From Trichoplusia ni (Eukaryota; Arthropoda; Insecta; Lepidoptera; Noctuidae): a DNA stretch of 64,000 nt. Each line of letters begins with the position of its first letter. The first letter of the stretch is position 1. Location: positions 6,572,001 through 6,636,000 of the forward strand of contig NC_039494.1 in assembly GCF_003590095.1 (NCBI RefSeq), given 5' to 3'. The notes under the pieces are model-generated. The model did not search any database. It had not been told where the DNA came from and saw only the letters and a list, made by a program, of their open reading frames with translations. The position numbers and the translations under genes are program-made. This document shows positions 23,881-35,900 of this stretch, one piece after another.

Positions 23881-26069
23881 TGAAGACTCAGTTACCAACA
23901 GGTGATAATGAAAAAGTTAACAGTTACAAAGTTGACGGGTTATACAAACAACTTTCAGCCGGTCCACTATTACAGTAGTGAGAAATGAGGTGAAACCATA
24001 TTACGGGAGAAAAACTGTGATCTACTTAAAGTTCATTCTTGTTTATAAAGGCGTCTGATCATATAAGCATTATATTTTATCACAACAGTTCTATTAGGAA
24101 ATAGTCTCCTGAATCACCTAGAGTTAGTTAAATTCTATTTGATGGTACTGCATCATAAACCGAATCTAGTGCAAACTGGATTTTGGCTCGAGCTAAGCGG
24201 ATGTGAGCATTTTGGCAAATGATTGCGTAGTTATGTCTTCTTGAAGACAATTTGGAGATTATATCATTATTAAATGAGGGATATTTCTGGCAGATTCCAG
24301 ATATTAAAGGAAGGTCAAGAGCAAATTGATTGTCTTTGGACAACTGGTAAGATCAAAGATTTCCATTGTTTCGAATAGACTTATAGTGCTGTATTTAATG
24401 TTTTATCTTAGATTAGTCGATTTATTAATAGTAGTCTCCTAAATGCTGTCTCATTGTATGTTTAAAACAAAGACTTACCTGCAGTGTGTAATTATCTACG
24501 TATGACAAAAGATTATTTTTAATTGGCTTTGTATGCTACCATATTTTCAGCCTTACATGCAATCATCGTCACTTTACAAAATGGTAATGGTTCTTTCCTA
24601 TTGAGCGACAGAGACAACAAGATACTTATGGTGACTTAACTGTAAGATTTGTAAAAATGATCTTTAATAACGGTGTTTGTAAGATGTACATAAGCCCACA
24701 ATTTACAGGTATCTTATGATATGTTGAATACATCTATATAACAATTCCTACAAGCATAAATTCCAGTCTAGATATTAATAATGTATACTCAAAGCTAACA
24801 GCGTGTTGGGTACACAAGCGTGCAATAATCCTTAGCTAAATGGGGCACTACATCGCAGCCTGATGAAATGCCTATAGGGAATACTCCCTGGAACATAGCG
24901 TAAACTTCATGAAATGTATGAGTTTGTGTATGAAAAACATCATGAGCACACACAAACTCACGTCCAGTTAGTCTGAAATGTATTTTAACTATCTTATGTA
25001 GCAGGTGTGACTAAGAAACAGAGGTTTGACGTATTTTGGTGATTTGACAAAGAATAATCAAACATTAACGAAACTTTTTTCTTTACTAGGTTGCGATCCA
25101 TCGACAATAACTTCAAGAAAATCAAGAATATCATTTCCTAACAGTAAACTGTAAAAACATAATTCAACCTTCCATTTAATTCTAATGTTTTTTTTTTCTT
25201 GGAAGTTTGCTTCGATGAATTTATTAAATCACGATTGAGTTCAATACGCTGAGTAATTTCCTGGCTCCCCTTACCTGGAACAAAACAAAACACACGTAAA
25301 TACAAACAGATCGAAGGTTCGACGTCCAACTAAACAAGAGCTCTGTAAACAATGAGAAAGTAAGACGTTACGTTTGTGGAGAATATACTGAACTTCGTAC
25401 TGAAAGTCGGGGCTTTGTCACGTTTGTTTTTTTCGTAACATATTCCCGTAATTTAAACGTTTCCTTAAGACTACACTTGTTATACCTGTTATATCAATAA
25501 ATATTATTTTGCTAGTCCTAACAAAAAATGTTGTTGATGGTGTGTAACGAAACGTGGACGAAAGCATATTATAATTTAGTCACTTAAACTAACTTAGGTA
25601 CGCATTAAAGGAGATAATGAAAAAAAAAAGTTCCTTGTAACAGGTAGTACAGTAAAATAGCCCAACACAGTAGTCCAGTTTTTACAAATTCGATTAGAGA
25701 GCAGCGACCCCAAAAGCTCTTCGTTAGCTGGTTTCGCCCCGCACGTCGAATGAAGCGTCCTTTAATTCCAAAGGTAAACACGGCCCTGCTGTGGTCCCTC
25801 ACGATAATGAAGATAAGTTTCTGAATTATATGTTTCCTTAAAGGAATTTAGGTCAGTAAACTTGCTACCTGTATTTACGAAAAACAATAAAATAATTATC
25901 TCTTCTTTTATCATTTCCTTTTGTGTTAATAAAGGGACGAAGGTGTTTGTGTAAGATTACGTAGATGTATTAACAAAAATGTATGCTCTTTCGTATCTAT
26001 ATCATCTATAAACTTAAATAAATATTTTCAATCAAATAACTAGAAATAACTGTCTATTAATAATATTCG
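23881..26069. other. Non-coding stretch before the gap
   Basis: No FAR-like or other exon seen on either strand, although the plus-strand FAR gene downstream lacks its 5' exons. Confidence 0.4.
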
Positions 26070-26235
26070 TCCCACAGCTGGGCACTGACCAATTCCCATT
26101 TAGGGAAGGTTTACCACGTTATCTTAGTGCGGATTCAGATTAAAATATTTGGAATTCAGGTTTCCTCATGATGTTTTCTTTCAACGAGTGACATTGTTAC
26201 TTCACCTGCGTTGGGATCGAACATGCACTTCGTGA
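26070..26235 (+). repeat. Dispersed retroelement fragment (family E)
   Basis: GTCCCACAGCTGGGCACTGA, TTTCCTCATGATGTTTTCTT and GTTGGGATCGAACATGCA form a pattern I know as a common lepidopteran repeat. Related pieces: 31690-31770, 34690-34835 (reverse) and 54170-54255. Confidence 0.5.
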
Positions 26236-26380
26236 ATAAAATAAAATCTATGCATAGAACCGAAAGACCACCACGACTAACTGTCAAAAAAAAAAACAAG
26301 TGTTTAAAAAAAACCAGTTTGTCAATGAAAATATGTCTGACACAATTAGATGCCTTGTAAATTTCGAATAAAACTTTGTA

Positions 26381-27380
26381 NNNNNNNNNNNNNNNNNNNN
26401 NNNNNNNNNNNNNNNNNNNNNNNNNNNNNNNNNNNNNNNNNNNNNNNNNNNNNNNNNNNNNNNNNNNNNNNNNNNNNNNNNNNNNNNNNNNNNNNNNNNN
26501 NNNNNNNNNNNNNNNNNNNNNNNNNNNNNNNNNNNNNNNNNNNNNNNNNNNNNNNNNNNNNNNNNNNNNNNNNNNNNNNNNNNNNNNNNNNNNNNNNNNN
26601 NNNNNNNNNNNNNNNNNNNNNNNNNNNNNNNNNNNNNNNNNNNNNNNNNNNNNNNNNNNNNNNNNNNNNNNNNNNNNNNNNNNNNNNNNNNNNNNNNNNN
26701 NNNNNNNNNNNNNNNNNNNNNNNNNNNNNNNNNNNNNNNNNNNNNNNNNNNNNNNNNNNNNNNNNNNNNNNNNNNNNNNNNNNNNNNNNNNNNNNNNNNN
26801 NNNNNNNNNNNNNNNNNNNNNNNNNNNNNNNNNNNNNNNNNNNNNNNNNNNNNNNNNNNNNNNNNNNNNNNNNNNNNNNNNNNNNNNNNNNNNNNNNNNN
26901 NNNNNNNNNNNNNNNNNNNNNNNNNNNNNNNNNNNNNNNNNNNNNNNNNNNNNNNNNNNNNNNNNNNNNNNNNNNNNNNNNNNNNNNNNNNNNNNNNNNN
27001 NNNNNNNNNNNNNNNNNNNNNNNNNNNNNNNNNNNNNNNNNNNNNNNNNNNNNNNNNNNNNNNNNNNNNNNNNNNNNNNNNNNNNNNNNNNNNNNNNNNN
27101 NNNNNNNNNNNNNNNNNNNNNNNNNNNNNNNNNNNNNNNNNNNNNNNNNNNNNNNNNNNNNNNNNNNNNNNNNNNNNNNNNNNNNNNNNNNNNNNNNNNN
27201 NNNNNNNNNNNNNNNNNNNNNNNNNNNNNNNNNNNNNNNNNNNNNNNNNNNNNNNNNNNNNNNNNNNNNNNNNNNNNNNNNNNNNNNNNNNNNNNNNNNN
27301 NNNNNNNNNNNNNNNNNNNNNNNNNNNNNNNNNNNNNNNNNNNNNNNNNNNNNNNNNNNNNNNNNNNNNNNNNNNNNNNN
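26381..27380. other. Assembly gap, 1000 N
   Basis: Exactly 1000 unknown bases. A round number suggests a placeholder for a gap of uncertain size. Open frames running through it are meaningless. Confidence 0.98.
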
Positions 27381-27542
27381 ATTGAACTTGTAGAAACTAC
27401 TTTAGAATATCGTTTAAAAGGTTTTAGGTAATGTATTTTTGTATCATCATAGGAGCATCTTTTCTCTGACAGCTGTCAGTAAGTATGACGATACGAAAGA
27501 ACTGCTTTACGATGATAAATGAGTATATTTGATGATATCAAC

Positions 27543-27995
27543 CTAATAAATGCGAAAGCTTGCATGGATGTTTGTTACTCTTTCACGCAAAAGCTACTGA
27601 ACGAAATTTAGACAATTTTTTTATAAATAATAATAATAAATGCGGACAACATCACATACATTGTTCTGAACCCAAAGTAAGTTGCTAAAGCACCTGTGTC
27701 ATGGAATTCAGATACAACGAAGGTACCACAAACACCCAGACCCGGGACAATGTAGAAATAAGAAGTTTTACATTGACCCGACCGGGGATCGAACCCGGAA
27801 CCTCAGAGTTAGCGACACCTTGAAACCGGTGCGTACGCCACTCGACCACGGAGGTGGTCAAAATTAGGTGTTCAGATAGTTTATAACCAAAATAAAACAT
27901 GAATTTAAAGGACATGGGATACTTTTCACCCTGATTTTTTATAACTGTGATCATTTTCGATTAGTATCGACTGGAAACGCTAGCAACAGCTATTA
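27543..27995 (+). mobile_element. Helitron-like element split by a SINE
   Basis: Left part has AATAAATGCGAAAGCTTGCA and CACGCAAAAGCTACTGAACG; right part resumes with CAGATAGTTTATAACC and ends GCTAGCAACAGCTATT. The SINE at 27681-27860 sits between them, so it is younger. The element ends about 35 bp before the first visible FAR exon. Confidence 0.6.
27681..27860 (-). mobile_element. tRNA-headed SINE (family B), nested
   Basis: On the minus strand it begins with a tRNA-like head (CCTCCGTGGTCGAGTGGCGT, box A) and box B GGGTTCGATCCCCGG, followed by GTCCCGGGTCTGGGTGTTTG. Single copy in this window. The head lacks a full foldable tRNA context with a discrete end, so I do not call a tRNA gene. Confidence 0.7.
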
Positions 27996-28029
27996 TTTTA
28001 ACATAGTAACAGAATTGTTTCTCCCTCAG

Positions 28030-30152
28030 ATACGTCATGTGGTACCCGAATTTCGCGTTCACTGAATCCCGATTCATCAACACGTTCTGGGAGATCACGT
28101 GCCACTTCCTGCCAGCCTTCATGTACGACATGCTGCTGCGGGCTCAGGGACGGAAAGCTATGTAAGTGCGACTGATACACGAGTGGTATAGGAACTATTC
28201 GGTCTGTCCTGACCGTTATCATGGCGGCCAGTTGCCACCATCCACCAAGTTGATGATGATGATTCAGTTGCGAGATATATTATAGTAGGTACCCGCGCGT
28301 GTGCTAACACAGCTGCACTCTCTGTTCCCGCACTCTCATAGCGAGATGGATACGACCGGAGAGAGATCACAAGCAGGACAGACCTTGTTACGTATCTTCC
28401 GAAATCCGATACTGTACCGTGCTGTAGACTTTTAAGCTTTGACTTGGTAGTCCTACGACACTATTATTAACATCCTTTCGTTGCGGGTTCCAAGGCTAAC
28501 TGTTTTTTTTTCTGATTGTTTCCCCTGGGACATACCGAGCTTAAGTATTCAGGTGGTTTCGTTGGTTTTCGTTGTCCTGGCTTGCAGGAGTAGCAATGAC
28601 GGGCATATTTGGTGGGATAGTCCAAATAAATGCCCTTTCTGAGTATAAGTGTCTTTGTGCATGTCACTTGATAGTTTCTGAAAACCTTCGCAAGATATAA
28701 TAAATTCCTCACAGTAAGAGTCGTTTGAAATACTTGTATACAATATATTGTGCTTGTATCGTTTTAGTAACACAACAGCATTTTTTCACACTTTCACCGT
28801 GTGAAGGTCAATTTTTAATAAGTATTTAAATTATTTCTCCACAATATCTCGATCGATCGGCCTTGCAAGTTACATTATTGTTCCAAGTTGCTACACATTC
28901 AAAATACACACAATTGTCTTGCCCAAAGTGATAATAAGTTGCAACATACCGTTAAATACAAACTTGTGAAGAAATATTTGAAAGTTACTGTTTCTTGGTG
29001 TGATCGAGATTCCTTGGCATATTTAGGGGTCCGTGCGTATATTTTAGATAAATAAAAACGGGAAACTATTACTAAGTCTCATGAACCGTTTTGTTTTTCT
29101 TTCAAAACGTCTCCCGCATTACAGAATTTAATCCTTACGTCGCGATTTTTTCACAAACATTCACAAAGACACATGCACAAAGACACCCAGACTCAGGACA
29201 AGCATTCGTGGACCACACAAATGCTTGTCCTACGCAAAGATCGGACTCGCGGCGAGTCGCGCTGAATACGTTAGGCGTGGTAGCCTCAATCACTCGGCTA
29301 TCCGTGCAGTTAAAAATTATTTATCAAATTTTCCTTCTCCACAGAATGATGAAACTGGCACGCCGTTTCAAAATGGCCGCCGCAACTGGAGAATACTTTG
29401 CCAATCACGAATGGCAGTTTGGCATATCGGAGCTGACGGCTTTACACAGTGATGCCAATATTGCCAGTGACTCTGGCGCCTTTCCTCATTGGCCAGCTGA
29501 CTTCGATTGGGACTCGTATATCGGAGCTTATATGTTTGGCATCAGGCGTTATATATTAAAGGACACAGCTGATTCCCTGCCAGTAGCCAGGACTAAATTA
29601 CGAAGGTGAGTAGGGCTTTAAAGCTGCCTTTTAAATTTTCAAATGCCCTAGTCCATAATCAAGTCTTGCAAGTTTAATTTGACCTACTTCCCGGTTTCCA
29701 ATTGAGCTGAAATTCTGCATGCTATACTTGCATGCATGCTTAAGTATCATGATCATGCTGTTCTGATGCTGGAGCTGGAAGGTGGAGATAGAAGCACCAC
29801 TTAAAAATGTCACAACCCCATCGAGTTTTGCCTCGTTGGATTTGTTTCCACGAGTAAATTGGTTACAAAAGAAGGAAGCTAAAAGCCATGTTTTTTTAAC
29901 AAAGATAATTTTCTCAATTTGTCAGCCATTTTTTCACCTTTCTTACCTCATAACTTCGGGCTGGATAAACCGATTTTGTTGATTCTTTTTTTATCAAATT
30001 TTAAAATTATTTATCTTGTTTTCGTCTTATTTTATGTTGGCACTAAAAAGCATTTCGTTTTTTGTGTTTCCAGATTATATTGGGTGCATAAATTATTCCA
30101 AGCGGCAACAGGATATTATTTATTCAGACTCGTTGCCGGTCGTCTACGGTAA
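28030..30152 (+). CDS. FAR: Fatty acyl-CoA reductase, 3' part only (three last exons)
   Basis: Exons 28030-28161, 29345-29605 and 30074-30152 join in one frame to 156 residues and a TAA stop; donors GTAAGTG and GTGAGTA, acceptors CTCCCTCAG, TTCTCCACAG and GTGTTTCCAG. The translation aligns along its length with exons 10-13 of the FAR gene at 32923-43671: WYPNFAF with FLPAFMYDML, then FGIRRYILKD and ADSLPVARTKLRR. This is the FAR C-terminal region (male sterility domain) with a final hydrophobic stretch. FARs reduce fatty acyl-CoA to fatty alcohol with NADPH. The NAD(P)-binding domain should be upstream but no exon for it is seen; it may lie in the gap 26381-27380. If it does not, this is a truncated pseudogene. 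Orientation is tail to tail with the complete gene. Confidence 0.85.
29109..29310 (-). mobile_element. tRNA-headed SINE (family A) in FAR intron
   Basis: Antisense to the plus-strand FAR. Minus-strand head near 29310 (GCACGGATAGCCGAGTGATT), tail near TTAATCCTTACGTCGCGA reversed. It ends 34 bp before the exon that starts at 29345. Confidence 0.75.
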
Positions 30153-32746
30153 AATGAACAAGTTTATTCTAACCATACTTTTATACAATATGACTAATTG
30201 AATGTCCAATTTCTGAGAGATTTTTTTGAACATTGATCACAACGGACTCACTGCGGGTGTTTACCTACAGAATCGATATTTTTTCGCATTGTTCCTTACT
30301 GAATCTTTATCTTCTTATCGTATGGTTGATGTACAACCTGGTGTCAGAGTGTAACCCGCCCGTCCTCTGACGTGACGCAACACACCCTTGAAACATTCTC
30401 ATGTGTTTAAGTTTTTTTCATATACAAAAGGATATCAATTCAAAAAGACATTAGTGCCTAGTACCTAAGACATTTAATTTGCTTTAGCTTTTTCGAATTA
30501 TAAATGGTTTCCTTCCCTATTAGCCTCCTTGCCTTTCCTCCTATTAGCCTCCATTCGAAAGAATTTTTAGGTCATTAAGACCTTTAATTCTTTTATGCCT
30601 GTCATTACTAATTTGACAGCAGTTTGAAATGGGTCTAAAACCAAACGAGTCCAAAGAGGTTGGTAACACTCATTGCATCAAAAATAAAACATTCTGTAAA
30701 TCTTTCTTTATTGTAACGTTGATTAGTCATAATGTATAGATTGTTAATTAGGTAATTAATTAGAGCGGGTTCTTATTATCTAAAAATATAGAAATATGAC
30801 TGAGCATTATCCATCTTAAAATCAAAATTTAAATAAAACCAAAAGACTCTGTATCTGTTAATTTCTATGGTTTTCAAAGGACTTTTCAAAAGGGACCTAT
30901 TCTTAAAATTTATGAATTCGATTTTTAATTGATTCTCTTTTTTAATATTAAGGGTGTTATTATTAAACTTGAATTCTGTTTTCAATGCTTCATGTGTCAG
31001 AGTCTTCTACACTTTTCTTGAAGGGACCAAATATTTTTTATAAGATTCTTCTCTGTAAGTCTATATACAGGATGTAATGTTATATTTAGGTCTTATTTTT
31101 TTTCTTATTAATTTTGGAAACTATTTTTGGAAAATGCTCAGTCCTTTTTCTATTATCTTCAAGGTTATGTGTAGTGCATATATCTATTCTGTATATCTTA
31201 ATAATATATTATGTCTACATTCAGCCTTACCTAAGTACCTGTTTGAGCTAAAAATAAAAGATAAACATTTAATACCAAATAAATATAAGAAAATAAAATG
31301 GCGTCACAATATAAATATTTTGAGCAAATTATGAAATATTAAGTTATTATTAACAAAAAAGCCTTTCGATGTAAGCTTTAAATATTATAATATATCTTAT
31401 CACTGCAATATTTTTTAAACCATATTGTCTGAATAGATTATTTCCTTTGCCATATTTTTTATAATCTGTACCTGTCAACTTAAGCGGGAAATACTCATAA
31501 TTTTATCGACTGTGTGATAAATAAAATCAATATAATTATAAAAAATATCATTGCAATAAATGCACATATTATTATATCTACATATCTTAATAATATTAAA
31601 TATAGCATAAGCATATTTTTAATGATCTATAAATAAAAGCGACGTTTCTGCGGCAAAATATTTCTGTCTTTTATTTTTTGTCAAAGCCTGTTTATTGCAT
31701 ACCACACATTTTAAATATCCCACTGTTGGGCAAAGGCGTCTTACCACATAGAGAAGGTATGAGCATTGATCACCACGCCAGTTCATATTTTGTTGGCCCA
31801 AAAATAAACCCCTGATATTTTAAGTAGTTATTATGCGAAAAGGGTTATTGTAAAAATTTTCAGTATATTTGTTTTTGTTATAACAAGCAATTAGGGTTAG
31901 TTTTTAAAGTTTTGAGTTTTGAACAACACAAGTTTATAGGCTTATTAGGTTTATGCTAATTCATTTAAAATTTCCTCTTAACGTATTACCTACATGTATT
32001 TAGGACATGCGGCTTCAATCTTTAAATTGTTTTTTATCGTAATAAACATTAATCTCAGGCAACGTTATTAATACTTTCAAAAATTGCGGCTTACGCAAAG
32101 AAAATCTTATTCTTATTTATTCATATGGATAAAAGAGAGAAATAAATACAGGAATATTTACTAACTGATGCGGCGACCTTTGTTCTGCTGGACTGGATTT
32201 TGAATCTAAACCATCCATGGTGCCAACCAAAGGCACACAAAATTATCATCAAATCGGTCCATCTATTTAGGAGGAGTCCCGTGACATATACACACAAGAC
32301 AAATAACAATGAAAGAGAAACTCAATTTTATTTATATTTTTTTTTATTCAATAATGTTTTATACAAAATCGTTATTCAATAACATTCCTTATATCTATTA
32401 ACTTAAAGCTTATATTTGTAAGCAGTTAACAGAATAGCCTACACCTTTGAATTTACACATATTGTAGGTAATCATAATATTCCACAACTTTATACAGCGC
32501 CATCTAGTATTCTTTACGAAAGTTACTATGAAAATAGGTAAAGAGATTAACTAATTACTAATTATTAGACTCAGTCCTAGAGATACCTAATTTCTAATTT
32601 GGCTAAAATATAAATGTACATAGGGTCCGCCTCAAGAAAGAATATACTTGTTTTAGAATGACAATTTACATTACAAAAAAACTTAAGAAATATTGAGCAA
32701 AATTTACACAAAATCTTTCAATAATTACGACACAAATCGTCATCTT
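30153..32746. other. Intergenic region between convergent FAR genes
   Basis: Holds possible 3' UTR of the plus-strand gene (an AATAAA at 30683-30688 is a weak polyadenylation candidate), a family E fragment at 31690-31770 (ATATCCCACTGTTGGGCAAA), and otherwise AT-rich sequence with no exon. Confidence 0.45.
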
Positions 32747-32752
32747 TTTATT
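32747..32752 (-). terminator. Polyadenylation signal for the minus-strand FAR
   Basis: AATAAA on the minus strand, about 170 nt after the stop codon at 32923. Position and hexamer fit a short 3' UTR. Confidence 0.5.
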
Positions 32753-32922
32753 GATCAACAATTATTTGAAAGAAAATAGCTGATAGACAAACATTTTAAT
32801 GCTTTACTCTTTCCTAATCCTAGGGTAGAAAATATATAAAATCTACCCTATCTCTATCTTTCCAAAGTATAAGAGAGAGACCGAAATGAGACAAAGCTAA
32901 GTCTTAAAATTTATAATACAAT

Positions 32923-35900
32923 CTAGGCATCCATAGCAATGACGGTTGGAGATTCATTGGAATCCGCGAGAACGGTTGTGGATGTAGACATGAAGCCGCT
33001 CAACCAGTATAAGATGAGCCCCCAGAAGAGACAGCGGACGATCACGTCTACCCAGTACATACTGAAATAGAAAATAAATTTGGTTATCAGAAATGATTAG
33101 GTATTAGAAGCAATAAAAGTGATGGAGCACAAAATAGGCTACGGAAATGCAAATGAAAATCATTTACTAAAACCGAAATAAGGTTCAGATTATAGAGTTT
33201 TTCAGAGATCATTTGGTAAGGCATTCGTCCTGCTGTGCCACAATCTCCTCAAAGAGATATTATAAGCAAGATTTGTAAACCTCATTAGGGTCGATGCCTG
33301 CCGGGCCAGTAGGGTTTTATAAAAAGGTTATCCCAGTACACATACAAAAGTTAAACGCATAATGGTTGGGTTTTAGTCAGTGAAATCCTGACACTCCCAC
33401 CTGCTCAATGCAAAGCGGAATGGCTTTTAATGATTTCTTATCCGGATAAAAAGGGCCTAAAAGGGGTCCCTGTATCTTAAAGTCCATACAATTTTTAACC
33501 TAACCTAATTGATGATTTCCGTGCGCTGAGAACGATGAAGATGGTAATAGCAACATTATTGTCATTGTGTCAAGGAATTTAATCTTGTGTCGCGCGGGCT
33601 TTGAGAAACTTTCCAATCACGTGCAAAAAGACACCCAAACTAGGAACAAGCTTTCGTGGATCACACAAATGCTTTAAGTCCTACGCGGGGATTAAACCCG
33701 CGACGGCAATCCGTGCAGTCATACATGAGAATACTTACACTTTCATATGTCTCCGTGCAGCCGGTAACGTGTCATCGTACTCCTTGAGAATGAACACTCG
33801 AGCCGCTCTGATGCAGTCCTCGAAGTATTTGGAGATGTCCAGGCCTGGGCAAAGTGGGGAACAATGATTATACAAGCGACATTTTTAAATGAGCCTTTTG
33901 AAAAACAGGCCCAGACGTCTAAGAACAAGCATTCGCCTCTCTAACTAAGTGTCATCGGTATACTCATCATCGGCATTATCATTCTACCCTTTTCCCGACT
34001 ATGTTGGTGTCGGTTTCCAGTCTTACCGGATTCAGCTAAGTACCAGTGTTTTACAAGGAGCTACTGCCTATCTGACTTCGTCAACCTATTTACCTGGGCA
34101 AAACGATACCCTTTGTTAAGACTGGCCAAAGATGTATGAATAACAACCGGAACCCACAATTTAAAGTGCCTTCCGAAACACGGAGGAACTCGTTATGACA
34201 AAGATAGTCACCCATCTACAGACCAACCGCGTCAATCGTAGCTTAACCTGTAATCGATTCACTTATGCGGTTATAGCTTAGCCACGAGCTCCTTCCTATT
34301 TAAAATTATGTCTAAATATCTGTAAGAGCTGACTAATTCCTAGCCAAAACCGACCCCAACATAATTGGGAAATCGCAAGGATGGTGATGAAATACCTAAG
34401 TCACTTACCAACTGCATCGACCTTATAGTCTCTTCTCTCTCTTGGGTTGAGAGTCTGTCTGACTGTCTGAGCGATGTCAGACTTGAAGTCCCATTGGTTG
34501 TTGGTGTAGTACTCAAATACTTCGAAACCTTTAGTGATACGCTTTTGGACGCGGACTAGCCTGTAACAAGAAGGAAATTAGAATTAGCAGGTTCGATTCC
34601 AACGCGGGCAGACACCTATGTGACTTTTTCAAATAATTATATGTACTTTTTTAATTATTTTAAGATACAACTGGCAAACGGTGATAGAAAACATCGTGAA
34701 GTAACCTGGATTCCAAATATTGGAATTTGAAATCGCCCGCAGTGAGCTAGTGTGGGGAATGTGGTGATCAATCCTATAATCATCCCTTTCTCTTTAAGAG
34801 GCATGTGCCCAGTAGTGGGACATTATGTAGGCTAGTCTAATACAACTTATTCGTATATTACAAATGTGAAGTATCTGATTGTTTGTATGTTTGTTTCCCT
34901 AAAACCTAAACTTCTTGACCGATTTCAATGAAATTTTGTATGGCGGTAGCTGACACGTTGGCTTAAAACAAAGGCTACTTTTAACTCTTCAGACTTCGTT
35001 CAGATACAACTAATTATGTATTAAAGAAGAATACAAATACTTACACAGGCTTATATCCTAGGCAGAAGAGAAGAGTGTCGATAATGAAGGCGGGGATCCA
35101 GTGGAAGAAGAATACACAGATGTTGTGGTACAGTCGCGAGTGCTTCATCGAACCGCCAGGGTACCTGATAGAAGAATTAGATTTACATTCCTTATCAAAG
35201 TTCATTTACAAAGCTTAATAAGAACACTGTGTGGAAGAGCGTGCGATTGTTTAGAAGTCGTATAAAATTTATAAGTCAGCCCCGATTCTGCTATTTCTAA
35301 TGGCAATTGGATTAAATTTGAAATTATTCCTTTCATAAGTATTTTTCCTTCACAATAATTGGAAATGTATTGACTTTGAGTGTACTGTCCCGTACTGAAT
35401 TTCCAATGATTGTGAAGGAAAAATGCTCAATTAAATGCGAATAGTGTCATTTTAAGCTAACTTGCATTAATTCATGGGCCATTATTAATAGCAGAATTGG
35501 ATTGGGGCCCTGATGAGTTGACAGACATCAGTCTCGTTGTTTGTCAACGTTGAACTCCGAAACTACTGAATCGATTTGCTTCAAATATGCAAAGCATGTG
35601 CATTTTAATCCAAGTCAACAATTCGGCTACATTTCAATTTATAGCCGAAATATGAGTGAATAAATAAATAACAAAACATTATTTGACAATCACAACGGAT
35701 TTTCCACGTCATTTAAAAAAAATCACACGGAAGAAGTCGCGGGCAATAGCTATTAATACTTTATACTACTAGCTATTGTCCGCGGCTTCGTATACATTAC
35801 TTACCAAACAACGCCGTTAAGAGGGACTCTGTTCATGATGATCTCTCTGCCGGCGTCGATCATCTCAGACCACGTGACTTTGATCTCTGCTGATGATGTG

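Noticed and set aside
26350..27431. Long open frames of about 350 codons
   Set aside because: They run through the N gap and contain no real coding sequence.
27780..27860. tRNA-like sequence with boxes A and B
   Set aside because: It is the head of a SINE with a long tail, and the same holds for the other family A heads; no intact stand-alone tRNA gene was found.
29091..29609. 172-codon plus-strand ORF
   Set aside because: Its first half is a reversed SINE; only 29345-29605 is the FAR exon.
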